A DNA stretch of 64,000 nt, from assembly GCA_004555405.1 (NCBI GenBank), contig SFIE01000004.1, positions 1-64,000 on the forward strand. The letters are read 5' to 3'. The DNA comes from Subdoligranulum sp. Lineage in GTDB: Bacteria; Bacillota; Clostridia; Oscillospirales; Ruminococcaceae. The translations under genes were made by a program, and so were the position numbers. The notes beneath the pieces were generated by a model. The model was given only the letters and a program-made list of their open reading frames with translations. It was not told the origin of the DNA and did no database searches. Below are positions 33,062 through 41,176 of the stretch, one piece after another. Positions within the stretch are counted from its first letter, which is position 1, and each line of letters opens with the position of its first letter.

Positions 33062-33850
33062 TTATTCCTCCTCCGAGGGTTCCTGCTCGGCCGCCTTTTT
33101 GCGGCGCGGCGGGCGCTTTTTCTTGGGCGGCGGCGCCGGATGTGCCTGCACATAGCTTTCATACAGATCCGGCCGGCGCGCCTTGGTGCGCTCTAAGCTT
33201 TGCTCTTGCCTCCATGCGGCGATCTTGGCATGGTCACCGCTGCGCAAAATGGGCGGCACCGTGCGGCCCTCCCATGTTTCGGGGCGGGTGTACTGCGGAT
33301 ATTCCAAAAGGCCGTCCCAGTAGCTTTCTTCCTGATAGCCCTTTTCCTCGGCCAGCACGCCGGGCTGCAGGCGCAGCACGCTGTCGGCCACCACAAGGCT
33401 GGCCAGCTCGCCGCCGGTAAGCACATAGTCGCCAATGGCGATCTCCTCGTCGGCAAATGCTTCGATCACACGCTCGTCAATGCCCTCGTAGTGCCCGCAC
33501 ACAAGCAAAAGGCTGTCATAAGAGGCCAGGCGCTTGGCGTGTTCTTCGTTGTAAGTTTTGCCCGCCGCCGTTAAAAATACGATATGCGGCGCAGGGCGGC
33601 CCTGCTCGGCCACCTGACGCTGTATTTCCCGAATGCAGTCTGCAATGGGCTGCGCATACATCACCAGCCCGCAGCCGCCGCCATAGGGATAATCGTCGGT
33701 TTGCTTCTGCTTATTCAGTGTATAATCGCGGATCTGGTGGCAATGCGTTTCAATGCAGCCTTTTTTTTCGGCGCGCCCGATGATGCTTTCGCCCAGCACC
33801 CGTTCACACATTTCGGGAAACAGGGTGGCGATGTCAATTCTCATGCCCAT
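33062..33850 (-). CDS. trmD: tRNA (guanine-N1-)-methyltransferase TrmD
   Basis: SPOUT-class enzyme methylating G37 next to the anticodon, which prevents frameshifting. The 262 aa protein has MRIDIATLFPEM, YGGGCGLVM, the knot loop LLLVCGHYEGIDER with IGDYVLTGGE, and the RPETWEGR region. After the usual C-terminus there is an extra tail of about 23 residues, Pro/Lys/Arg-rich then Glu-rich. It overlaps nothing but begins one base from the rimM stop. Confidence 0.97.
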   Translation of the reverse strand: MGMRIDIATLFPEMCERVLGESIIGRAEKKGCIETHCHQIRDYTLNKQKQTDDYPYGGGCGLVMYAQPIADCIREIQRQVAEQGRPAPHIVFLTAAGKTYNEEHAKRLASYDSLLLVCGHYEGIDERVIEAFADEEIAIGDYVLTGGELASLVVADSVLRLQPGVLAEEKGYQEESYWDGLLEYPQYTRPETWEGRTVPPILRSGDHAKIAAWRQEQSLERTKARRPDLYESYVQAHPAPPPKKKRPPRRKKAAEQEPSEEE

Positions 33851-33851
33851 G

Positions 33852-34382
33852 TTATTCCATATCTCCGTTCACCGCTTCGTCAAACATACCGGGGATCGGG
33901 CTGATGCGCACGATGCCGTTTTCCGGGTCCAGCTGCTTGAGAAATTCCGGCACAGCCGGGAACATATGCTCGCCGCCGGCCTCATCCACCACGGTGTAAA
34001 TATCCTGCGCACCGGGATGGGTGATATCCTTCACCTTGCCGTATTCGCGGCCGGTTTCGGCATCCACCACCGTGCAGCCAATGATATCCTGAATAAAATA
34101 GCGGCCCTTGGGCAGCTTTACGGCATCATGCGCCATATACAGCGTTTTGCCGCGTGCAGCACGGGCAGCATCCATATCCTCTACGCCCTCCAGCGTGATC
34201 AGCGCCAGATTGCCCTGTGCGCGCACACCGCGAATGTTTACCGGGCGCTGGCCCTGCGCATCCCAATACAGCGTTTTGGCCTTGGCCAGAAAGGCGGCGC
34301 TGTCACAATACAGCTCGGCCTTCATTTCGCCGCGCACGCCATGGGTGGCCACAATGCGGCAGATCTCAAGATAATCCTGCAT
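33852..34382 (-). CDS. rimM: 16S rRNA processing protein RimM
   Basis: 30S assembly factor that binds ribosomal protein S19. The 176 aa protein has the N-terminal barrel (LEICRIVATHGVRGEMKAEL) and the C-terminal PRC barrel (YFIQDIIGCTVVDAETGREYG and IPGMFDEAVN). AAAAAGGAG precedes the ATG. A complete terminator hairpin lies only 20 bases upstream of the start. Confidence 0.95.
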   Translation of the reverse strand: MQDYLEICRIVATHGVRGEMKAELYCDSAAFLAKAKTLYWDAQGQRPVNIRGVRAQGNLALITLEGVEDMDAARAARGKTLYMAHDAVKLPKGRYFIQDIIGCTVVDAETGREYGKVKDITHPGAQDIYTVVDEAGGEHMFPAVPEFLKQLDPENGIVRISPIPGMFDEAVNGDME

Positions 34383-34402
34383 GGTGTTCTCCTTTTTGAT
34401 AG

Positions 34403-34436
34403 AAAAAAGGGCCCTTTGTGCAAAGACAAAGAGCCC
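34403..34436 (-). terminator. Terminator between khpA and rimM
   Basis: Minus-strand stem GGGCTCTTTG / CAAAGGGCCC (34409-34436) followed by TTTTTTC. It ends the ylxM-ffh-rpsP-khpA transcript or attenuates rimM-trmD, since no obvious promoter fits in the 20 bases before rimM. Confidence 0.75.
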
Positions 34437-34456
34437 TTCGGGTTCTGAGAAACGGA

Positions 34457-34690
34457 TCAGTCGATCTCTACGATCGCTTTTTCGCCCTGGCGAACGGCTG
34501 CAGCGCGCATGACAATGCGAATTGCCTTTGCAATGCGGCCCTGCTTGCCGATAACGCGGCCCATATCATCCTCTGCAACGTGCAGATGATACACGATGGT
34601 ACCGTCCTCGCGGGGATCGTCCACAGTTACAGCAACTGCGTCCTTGTTCTCTACAAGGCCCCGGGCAACTGCCACTAACAGTTCCTGCAT
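34457..34690 (-). CDS. khpA: KH-domain RNA-binding protein KhpA
   Basis: 77 aa protein consisting of a single KH domain with the GxxG loop GRVIGKQGRIAKAIR (near residue 40). KhpA (YlqC) works with KhpB/EloR as an RNA chaperone linked to cell-wall growth in Firmicutes; the second protein is not in this window. AAAGGAGAG precedes the ATG. Position between rpsP and rimM is the usual one. Confidence 0.93.
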   Translation of the reverse strand: MQELLVAVARGLVENKDAVAVTVDDPREDGTIVYHLHVAEDDMGRVIGKQGRIAKAIRIVMRAAAVRQGEKAIVEID

Positions 34691-34712
34691 AAGCTACTCT
34701 CCTTTGTTCCGA

Positions 34713-34958
34713 TTATTTCAGAATGTCGGATTTCTTCAGCAGAACGCGCACGGTATCGGTGGGCTGAGCGCCGTTGGCGATCCACTTCTGTGCCTTCTCG
34801 GCATCGATGTTGATCACAGAGGGCTCCTTGGTGGGATCGTAGTAGCCGATCTCCTCGATGAAGCGGCCATCACGGGGGAAGCGGGAATCAGCAACCACAA
34901 CACGATAGAAGGGAGCCTTCTTGGCGCCCATGCGGCGCAGACGAATCTTAACTGCCAT
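34713..34958 (-). CDS. rpsP: 30S ribosomal protein S16
   Basis: 81 aa S16. MAVKIRLRRMGAKKAPFYRV and DGRFIEEIGYYDPT are family signatures. The start at 34956-34958 is set by GGAGG just upstream; five extra codons of the longer frame are not S16. It follows ffh after a 131-base gap that contains a large hairpin. Confidence 0.98.
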   Translation of the reverse strand: MAVKIRLRRMGAKKAPFYRVVVADSRFPRDGRFIEEIGYYDPTKEPSVINIDAEKAQKWIANGAQPTDTVRVLLKKSDILK

Positions 34959-35000
34959 TTTTGTTACCTCCAAAAAATGCTTTCTTTTAAAAATTTGTTT

Positions 35001-35040
35001 CGGCCCACGGGGGGCGTTTATCGTACAAACCCCCGGGCCG
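35001..35040 (-). other. Large hairpin in ffh-rpsP spacer
   Basis: The minus strand folds as CGGCCC / GGGCCG enclosing GGGGGTTT / AAACGCCCCC with one bulge. It lies about 40 bases before the rpsP ribosome binding site. The downstream sequence AAACAAATTTTTAAAAG is only partly T-rich, so this could be a weak terminator, an mRNA processing or stability site, or a leader regulating rpsP. Confidence 0.5.
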
Positions 35041-35089
35041 AATGTCCCAGCTGGGTCAATACCAATGTTATCATGGAAACTTTGGCGGC

Positions 35090-36439
35090 TTAAAAGCCCA
35101 TGCCGCCGGGCATTCCGCGCCCCAAGCCAAGGCTGCGGGCAAACCCCTTGGGGTTGCGCTTTACCTTTTTCATCATCTTCTGCATCATTTCAAACTGGCG
35201 CAAAAGCTTGTTGACTTCTTCCACGCTGGTGCCGCTGCCTGCTGCAATGCGGCGCTTGCGCTTGGGGTTGATGATCGAAGGCTTTTCGCGCTCTGCGGGG
35301 GTCATGCTTTGAATGATGGCCTCGATATGCACAAACTGCTTTTCGTCGATCTGGCTGGGGTCTACCTTATTGCCGCCGGGGATCATGGAAAGCATGGCGG
35401 AAATGCCGCCCATCTTTTTCATCTGGGCAAACTGATCCAGCATATCGTTCATATCGAACTTGTTTTCCATCATGCGGCGGGCGGTTTTTTCGGCTGCTTC
35501 CTGGTCGGCGGTTTCCTGTGCCTTTTCGATCAGGCTCAGCACATCGCCCATGCCCAGAATTCGGCCTGCCATACGGCCCGGATGGAAAACCTCCAGATCG
35601 TCCAGCTTTTCGCCGGTGCCCTGGAACTTGATGGGCTTGCCTGTAACAGCCAGCACCGAAAGGGCTGCGCCGCCGCGGGTATCGCCATCGGTTTTGGTGA
35701 GAACGATGCCGTCCACGCCGATTTTTTCGTGGAAGGTTTTGGCCACATTCACAGCATCCTGACCGGCCATGGCATCCACCACCAGCAGGGTTTCATCCAC
35801 CTGCACGGCCTGCTTGATGTCTACCAGCTCCTGCATGAGCTGTTCGTCGATCTGCAGTCGGCCTGCGGTATCCAGAATCACAATGTCGTTGCCGTAGTCA
35901 CGCGCACGGGCCAGCGCCTTTTGGGCGATCACCGGGGGCTTTTCGGTGCCCATGGTAAACACAGGCACATGGATCTGCTCGCCCAGCACCTGCAGCTGAT
36001 CAATGGCGGCAGGGCGGTACACATCGCAGGCAACCAGCAGCGGGCGGCGGCCTTCTTTTAAAAAGTACTTTGCCAGCTTGGCGGCATGGGTGGTTTTACC
36101 GTTGCCCTGCAGGCCGCACATCATGATAACGGTCTGGCCTTTATTTTTGATATGGATACGGGCTGCTTCCTGCCCGCCCATCAGGTTGGTAAGCTCTTCG
36201 TTTACGATTTTGACAACCTGCTGCGCCGGGGTAAGGCTATCCATAACCTCCTGCCCCATGGCGCGCTGGGAAACCTGTGCGCAAAAATCCTTGGCGACCT
36301 TGTAGTTTACATCGGCCTCCAGCAAAGCCATGCGAACCTCGCGCATGGCGGCCTTGATATCGGCCTCGCCCAGCTTGCCCTTGCCGCGCAGCTTTTTGAA
36401 TACGCCATTCAGGCGGTCGGAAAGAGATTCAAATGCCAT
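35090..36439 (-). CDS. ffh: Signal recognition particle protein Ffh
   Basis: SRP54 GTPase that binds signal peptides and delivers ribosomes to the membrane with FtsY. The 449 aa protein has an N-domain, a G-domain with GLQGNGKTTHAAKLA (near residue 107), DTAGRL and TKTDGDTRGGA, and the Met-rich M-domain (FDMNDMLDQFAQMKKMGG onward) ending in GLGRGMPGGMGF. GGAGGG precedes the ATG. It follows ylxM with no real gap. Confidence 0.98.
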   Translation of the reverse strand: MAFESLSDRLNGVFKKLRGKGKLGEADIKAAMREVRMALLEADVNYKVAKDFCAQVSQRAMGQEVMDSLTPAQQVVKIVNEELTNLMGGQEAARIHIKNKGQTVIMMCGLQGNGKTTHAAKLAKYFLKEGRRPLLVACDVYRPAAIDQLQVLGEQIHVPVFTMGTEKPPVIAQKALARARDYGNDIVILDTAGRLQIDEQLMQELVDIKQAVQVDETLLVVDAMAGQDAVNVAKTFHEKIGVDGIVLTKTDGDTRGGAALSVLAVTGKPIKFQGTGEKLDDLEVFHPGRMAGRILGMGDVLSLIEKAQETADQEAAEKTARRMMENKFDMNDMLDQFAQMKKMGGISAMLSMIPGGNKVDPSQIDEKQFVHIEAIIQSMTPAEREKPSIINPKRKRRIAAGSGTSVEEVNKLLRQFEMMQKMMKKVKRNPKGFARSLGLGRGMPGGMGF

Positions 36440-36441
36440 GG

Positions 36442-36816
36442 TCAGCCCTCCTGCCCCTGCAGCTCATCTAAAATGCGCAGCATTTCCTTGCTGTCTTTAT
36501 CGATTTCGTCCGAGAAGGTGTAGGCCGTGCTGTTCACAAAGCGGATATTCTTTGCCAGCTTCTGCAGCTGCGCAAGCCCTTCGCTTACCGCACGGTAGCG
36601 GCCCGCAAAGCCCACTTTTTGTTCCAGCTCCAGCAAAATGCCCTCGCCGCGCTTGATGGAATCACGCACGCCCTGGCGCGTAATGCCCAGATTGGCAGCA
36701 ATCTCGGCCAAGGAGAGATCGTCGTTATAATACTGCTCCATAACTTCCTGCTGTTTATCCGTCAGCATATCACCGTAAAAATCCAGCAAATAGCTGATCT
36801 GCAGGTTTTTGCTCAT
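36442..36816 (-). CDS. ylxM: YlxM-family SRP-associated HTH protein
   Basis: 124 aa sigma-70 region 4-like helix-turn-helix protein encoded before ffh in Firmicutes. Visible are YLLDFYGDMLTDKQQEVMEQYY and the HTH SLAEIAANLGITRQGVRDSI. In streptococci YlxM interacts with SRP; that role is assumed by family. The start at 36814-36816 has AAGGAGAGG upstream; the longer frame runs past the promoter and is rejected. Confidence 0.93.
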   Translation of the reverse strand: MSKNLQISYLLDFYGDMLTDKQQEVMEQYYNDDLSLAEIAANLGITRQGVRDSIKRGEGILLELEQKVGFAGRYRAVSEGLAQLQKLAKNIRFVNSTAYTFSDEIDKDSKEMLRILDELQGQEG

Positions 36817-36865
36817 GGGGCCTCTCCTTTCGGTTTCTGTAAAGCGTTTTACTTTACAATAGTGG

Positions 36866-36894
36866 ATTATACCAGATGCCCGCCCCAAAGTCAA
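36866..36894 (-). promoter_or_regulatory. Promoter of ylxM-ffh-rpsP-khpA
   Basis: Minus-strand -35 TTGACT (36889-36894), 17-base spacer, perfect -10 TATAAT (36866-36871). A small hairpin GTAAAG / CTTTAC follows in the leader. Confidence 0.88.
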
Positions 36895-37054
36895 GCATTT
36901 TTGACAAATAAATGCACTGTTTTTCTGCATTTTTTCACAATTGAAAAGCCCAGCAGCTTTACAGTGCGCTTTGCCCTGCCGCACCGGCGTATATACAAGA
37001 AAAATGGAATGCATTCACCACGAAGCATCGCGATCAATACATTCCATTTTTGGT

Positions 37055-37125
37055 TGGGCCGGCGAGGTTCGAACTCACGAGTGCGGGAGTCAAAGTCCCG
37101 TGCCTTACCACTTGGCGACGGCCCA
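37055..37125 (-). tRNA. tRNA-Gln (TTG)
   Basis: Complete cloverleaf on the minus strand: acceptor TGGGCCG / CGGCCCA, anticodon stem CGGGA / TCCCG with loop CTTTGAC (anticodon TTG), and T-arm GTGAG-TTCGAAC-CTCGC. CCA is not encoded. It is the last tRNA of the Arg-His-Gln group, after a terminator-like hairpin. Confidence 0.95.
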
Positions 37126-37130
37126 TTATG

Positions 37131-37164
37131 AAAAAGCGGGTTCGCTTAAACAAAGCGAACCCGC
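37131..37164 (-). terminator. Terminator between tRNA-His and tRNA-Gln
   Basis: Perfect inverted repeat GCGGGTTCGCTT / AAGCGAACCCGC (37136-37164), followed on the minus strand by TTTTTCAT, directly before tRNA-Gln. It would make the last tRNA sub-stoichiometric unless it has its own promoter. Confidence 0.75.
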
Positions 37165-37169
37165 GGTGG

Positions 37170-37244
37170 GGTGGCTAGAGGGATTCGAACCCTCGGCCTC
37201 CAGAGCCACAATCTGGCGCGCTAACCAACTGCGCCATAGCCACC
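37170..37244 (-). tRNA. tRNA-His (GTG)
   Basis: Minus strand: acceptor GTGGCTA / TAGCCAC, anticodon stem CCAGA / TCTGG with loop TTGTGGC (anticodon GTG), T-arm GAGGG-TTCGAAT-CCCTC. The extra 5' G opposite a discriminator C, the tRNA-His identity pair, is encoded at the ends of the given span. Confidence 0.95.
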
Positions 37245-37304
37245 ATATGCTCAGATCGCCCATTCACACTGAATCAAAAAGCGTTCTCTGGGTTTTATCT
37301 GTGG

Positions 37305-37378
<74 letters not shown>

Positions 37379-37418
37379 TTAGCAGGTCCATGTGACATGG
37401 GGCGCATTTGCATAAATG

Positions 37419-37447
37419 ATTATAGCTGCCGCTGTGCAAAAAGTCAA
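37419..37447 (-). promoter_or_regulatory. Promoter of tRNA Arg-His-Gln operon
   Basis: Minus-strand -35 TTGACT (37442-37447), 17-base spacer, perfect -10 TATAAT (37419-37424). About 40 bases separate it from tRNA-Arg. Confidence 0.88.
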
Positions 37448-37558
37448 GCATAATTTCAAATTTTTTCAGCTTTTTTTAAAATTCACGAAATATCGTTTTC
37501 GTAATAGCCAGATTTATGGAGTTTTGTTCCCACAAACTCCATGCCTTGCCCCTCTTTT

Positions 37559-39136
37559 TCACAGCAGCGGCGCTATAATCCGGATCAATTTTGCCGTCCA
37601 TCTTGTGGTGAGCTTTTGCTTTTTGGCTTGCTCCCATGTTATGCGGCGGCATTTTTTGAGCGTGTCCATCACATCGCAGCGAATGCTTTCGATGGTTTCG
37701 GGCATTTGGTAAATATAGGCTGCGCATTCAAAATGATGGTACAGGCTGCGGTAATCGAAATTGATGGTGCCCACCACCGCCTTTTCGTTGTCGCTCACCA
37801 TCACCTTGGCGTGTACAAAGCCCGGAATGTACTCATAAATTTTCACGCCGTTTCTCACAAGGCGCTCGTAGCTGCCCTTAGCCAGCGTGTTCACGATTTT
37901 TTTATCCGGGATACCCGGCAGGATCATGCGCACATCCACGCCGCGCTGCGCGGCAAACAGCAGCGCATTTTCCAGCTCGCTGTCCACGATCAGATACGGC
38001 GTCATAATATACACATAGTCCTTAGCGCGCGAAAGAATATCGATGTACACCATTTCCCCCACGCGGTAATCGTCCAGCGGGCAATCGCCATAGGGCATCA
38101 CATAGCCCTGTGCATCGGGCATGGGCTCCACCGGGGCCTCCAGCCAGTGCAGATCATGCGGGCCATCCTGATTCACGTGCCACATCTGCAAAAACATCAG
38201 CGTAAAGCTGCGGGTGGCTTCGCCCTGCAGCATAACGGCGGTGTCCTTCCAGTGGCCGTGCTTTACTTTTTTATTGATATATTCATCGGCCAGATTGATG
38301 CCGCCCGTAAACGAGACCCTGCCGTCGATCACCATGATCTTGCGGTGGTCGCGGTAATTGTAATGCGTGGAAACAAAGGGCATGATGGGGGCAAACATCT
38401 TGCACTTAATGCCCAGCTTGCGCAGCTTTTCGGGGTAGATGCGCGGCAGCGTGCTGAATTCACAGGTGCCGTCATACATCAGGCGCACTTCCACCCCTTC
38501 GCTTGCCTTGCGGGCCAGAATTTCCAAGATCTGGCCCCACATATGCCCTTCTTCTACGATAAAATACTCTAAAAAGATAAAATGCTCGGCTTTTTCAAGC
38601 TGCTCCAGCATGGCGGTAAACGCCTGATCCCCCAGCGGATAGTAGGTCACCTTGGTATTTTTATACACCGGATAGCAGCCCGTGCGCTCCAGATAGTTTT
38701 CCAGCTGCAGCAAGCTGGCATCGCCCTGTTTCAGCTCTTCGCGCACCTGTTCCTCAGTATGCAGGCATTCGCGCGTCATATCCATCAGGCTCTGCACGCG
38801 GCTTTTGATCACACGGTGGCCCAGATCGCTTCGGATATAGGCATACAGCAGTGTGCCGAACAGCGGCAGCAGCATCACGATGCCCAGCCAGGTCAGCTTC
38901 AGGGTGGGCTCATCGTCGGTATTGATGATATGCAGGCCCACCACGGTGGCGGCTGCGCCGTTGAGCAGGTTGAACAGCAGCGGGAAGTGTACGCTCAGCA
39001 GGCTGGGCAGCTCCATCAAAAGAACCACCTGCGCCAGCATTAACAGCGTGATAATGCCCGTGCGGCCAAAAACAATGCGCAGCAGGCTCTTTTTTTCCGG
39101 CTTGAGCAGCCGAAGCTCTTTTCCGTTGAATGTCAC
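37559..39136 (-). CDS. cls: Cardiolipin synthase (PLD family)
   Basis: 525 aa membrane enzyme joining phosphatidylglycerol units to cardiolipin. Three N-terminal hydrophobic segments (about 27-110) precede two phospholipase-D HKD motifs: YRDHRKIMVIDG with FTGGINLADEY, and FVHAKVMVSDNEKAVVGTIN near the C-terminus. The start appears to be a GTG (39134-39136) with AAGGGAA about 11 bases upstream. It lies at the end of the minus-strand glycan arm but is probably a housekeeping gene; a G/C-rich hairpin at 39171-39199 separates it from the glycosyltransferase. Confidence 0.93.
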   Translation of the reverse strand: MTFNGKELRLLKPEKKSLLRIVFGRTGIITLLMLAQVVLLMELPSLLSVHFPLLFNLLNGAAATVVGLHIINTDDEPTLKLTWLGIVMLLPLFGTLLYAYIRSDLGHRVIKSRVQSLMDMTRECLHTEEQVREELKQGDASLLQLENYLERTGCYPVYKNTKVTYYPLGDQAFTAMLEQLEKAEHFIFLEYFIVEEGHMWGQILEILARKASEGVEVRLMYDGTCEFSTLPRIYPEKLRKLGIKCKMFAPIMPFVSTHYNYRDHRKIMVIDGRVSFTGGINLADEYINKKVKHGHWKDTAVMLQGEATRSFTLMFLQMWHVNQDGPHDLHWLEAPVEPMPDAQGYVMPYGDCPLDDYRVGEMVYIDILSRAKDYVYIMTPYLIVDSELENALLFAAQRGVDVRMILPGIPDKKIVNTLAKGSYERLVRNGVKIYEYIPGFVHAKVMVSDNEKAVVGTINFDYRSLYHHFECAAYIYQMPETIESIRCDVMDTLKKCRRITWEQAKKQKLTTRWTAKLIRIIAPLL

Positions 39137-39204
39137 AAAAGCACCGTTCCCTTCTATTTGGAATACATGAAGCCCCAGGGCGTGCTGGCCCCGGGGCTAA
39201 AAAA

Positions 39205-40167
39205 TCAGTTCTGATCGGACGATGCCTCAAAATTCAGGCGCTCTTCCTCCACCACCAGCGGGCGGTTCATCAAACGTGCATTCATGCTCATGATATACTC
39301 GCCCAAAAGGCCGATGAACAAAAGCTGCACGCCGCCCATAAAGAATACACCGATCAGCAGCGGCGCCGTGCCTGCGCTGAAATCGCCCCAATGCAGCAGC
39401 TTGTAAACAAAATACAGCAGCGCGATCAAAAAGCTGACGCCTGCCACGGCAAAGCCAAAGAAAGTGGCAATGCGCAGGCCCACGCGCGTGTAGCTGGTAA
39501 AGCTGAGCATGGCAGCATCATACAGCGAATACCAGTTGTTGTGCGTTTTTCCGGCACGGCGCTGCGGCTGCTCATAGGGGATCTCCTTGCGCCTGCCGCC
39601 CAGCTCGGCCACGATGCCGCGAATAAACGGCGTGGGGTCTTTGAGGTTTCGCAGGGTTTCCACAAAGCTTTTGTCATACAGGCCAAAGCCGGTAAACTGC
39701 TCGATCTGCTCAACGCTGCTCATTTTTTTGATGGCCTTGTAGTAGCATCCGCGCAAAAAATACATCAAGGGGTTTTCCCTGCTGCTGGTTTTTACGCCGC
39801 ATACGATCTGATAGCCTTCTTCCCATGCAGCCACAAATTTGGGGATCATCTCCACGGGGTCCTGAAAATCGGCGCAGATGGTCACGGTGCAGTCGCCGCT
39901 GGTTTGCAGAATGCCGTAATAGGGGCTGTTGAACTGGCCGAAGTTTTTCACATTCAGAATTGCCTTGACCCTTTTATCCTCTGCACAGATGCCGCGCAGG
40001 ATCTCGCGGGTGCCATCGGTAGAGCAGTTATCGATAAACAGGATCTCGAAATCATACTGCGGCAGCTCTTTTTCCATTTCATCGCGCACGGCCTCATAGA
40101 TGGGGCGGGCGTTTTCCACCTCGTTGTAGCAGGGGATCATAATGGAAATTTTCTTTTTATCACTCAT
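39205..40167 (-). CDS. GT2 membrane glycosyltransferase (GtrB/DPM-like)
   Basis: 320 aa polyprenyl-phosphate glycosyltransferase-like protein. The GT2 domain has MIPCYNEVENARPIYEAV, FIDNCSTDGTREIL and the metal-binding ADFQDP; two membrane helices follow (about 230-255 and 270-295), as in GtrB and dolichol-phosphate-mannose synthase. Such enzymes load a sugar on undecaprenyl phosphate for use on the outer face, which would suit the GT-C-like protein encoded at 50048-51706. Last gene of the minus-strand glycan arm. Confidence 0.85.
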   Translation of the reverse strand: MSDKKKISIMIPCYNEVENARPIYEAVRDEMEKELPQYDFEILFIDNCSTDGTREILRGICAEDKRVKAILNVKNFGQFNSPYYGILQTSGDCTVTICADFQDPVEMIPKFVAAWEEGYQIVCGVKTSSRENPLMYFLRGCYYKAIKKMSSVEQIEQFTGFGLYDKSFVETLRNLKDPTPFIRGIVAELGGRRKEIPYEQPQRRAGKTHNNWYSLYDAAMLSFTSYTRVGLRIATFFGFAVAGVSFLIALLYFVYKLLHWGDFSAGTAPLLIGVFFMGGVQLLFIGLLGEYIMSMNARLMNRPLVVEEERLNFEASSDQN

Positions 40168-40220
40168 TGAATTTCAAAGCCTTTCCTTATTTGCCGCGTT
40201 TCTGCGCGCTTTGCTGCGGT

Positions 40221-41150
40221 TCAGGGGTTTTCCTGATACCAGGCAATGGTTTGGGCTGCGCCCTCAGCAAAGGGCGTTGCAGGGGCATAGCCGGTATCCT
40301 GCCGAAGCGCCGAAACGTCGGCCTGCAGGTGCATTACCTGACGCGGCGCATACGGCCTTTGGCCAAAGCCCAGCGGCTGGCCGGGGCAGATCAGATCACG
40401 CAGCGTTTCCACATACTCTTTCAGCGGCACCGCACGGCCGCTGCCCAAAGGATACACCCCGCCGCTGCGGCCCTTTATGGCCAGCTCGGCCAGTGCCTTG
40501 GCGGCATCGGCGCTGTACAGATAGTCCCACAGCTGCTCCCCTGCCGTTAAAGCCGGGCATTCGCCCCGCAGAAGTGCGCGGATCAGGCTGGGCACCATGG
40601 CGTTTTCGTTGTCTCCGGGGCCATACACCGAAAGTATTCGCACCCAAATGTGGCGCATACCCAGCTTTTCGGCTTCCACACGGGTCATTTGCCCGGCACA
40701 CAGCTTGGCCATGCCATAGCCGTTTTCGGGAAAACACGGGGTGCCGGGCTGCAAAAGCCCTTCCACCCGGCCATATTCTGCCTGGCTGCCTGCGCCCACA
40801 AACACGCGGCAGCCCAGTTTTGCGGCAGCCCGGATATGCTCTATAGTATAGCGAATATTCTCGTTTTGTGCAAGCATATCGTTGCGGCCTTCCCCCATGG
40901 TATGGCCCCATGCCAAATGAAACATGGCATCCGCCCCCGCCGGGATCAGCCCCGGCAGCATGGCAGCCTGACTCATGTCACAGTCGATCTTATGCAGGTT
41001 CGGGTGCTGCGGCAGTCGGCCTGCGCGTGCAGAGCCGGGGCGGCACACTGCATACACCTGCCAGCCGCGGTGCAACAGCTCGCGGCACAGCGCCAGCCCC
41101 ACCGCGCCCGTGGGGCCGGTGATGACTGCGCTTTGCAAGGCTTCGTTCAT
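40221..41150 (-). CDS. NAD-dependent sugar epimerase/reductase (extended SDR)
   Basis: 309 aa extended short-chain dehydrogenase. The Rossmann start is ITGPTGAVGLALC and the catalytic YxxxK is YGMAKLCAG (near residue 145). Of this family, epimerases and 4-keto reductases of nucleotide sugars are the usual members. Its place directly after the ThDP enzyme and in the same operon as rfbF, rfbG and rfbH suggests it reduces the keto group of a CDP-dideoxyhexose, comparable to YerF or AbeA-type enzymes; a 2- or 4-epimerase is the alternative. AAAGGAAG precedes the ATG. Confidence 0.8.
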   Translation of the reverse strand: MNEALQSAVITGPTGAVGLALCRELLHRGWQVYAVCRPGSARAGRLPQHPNLHKIDCDMSQAAMLPGLIPAGADAMFHLAWGHTMGEGRNDMLAQNENIRYTIEHIRAAAKLGCRVFVGAGSQAEYGRVEGLLQPGTPCFPENGYGMAKLCAGQMTRVEAEKLGMRHIWVRILSVYGPGDNENAMVPSLIRALLRGECPALTAGEQLWDYLYSADAAKALAELAIKGRSGGVYPLGSGRAVPLKEYVETLRDLICPGQPLGFGQRPYAPRQVMHLQADVSALRQDTGYAPATPFAEGAAQTIAWYQENP

Positions 41151-41176
41151 AAAAAACTTCCTTTATATAAAATGGC

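Noticed and set aside
33031..33062. Hairpin at the trmD 3' end
   Set aside because: ACCC-GTTTTTT / AAAAAAC-GGGT pairing is visible but lacks a T-tail on the minus strand, so it was not called as a terminator.
39171..39199. Terminator after the GT2 gene at 39205
   Set aside because: The AGCCCC / GGGGCT hairpin is strong, but on the minus strand it is followed by TCATGTATTCC, not a T-tract. It may be an RNA stability element; not called a terminator.
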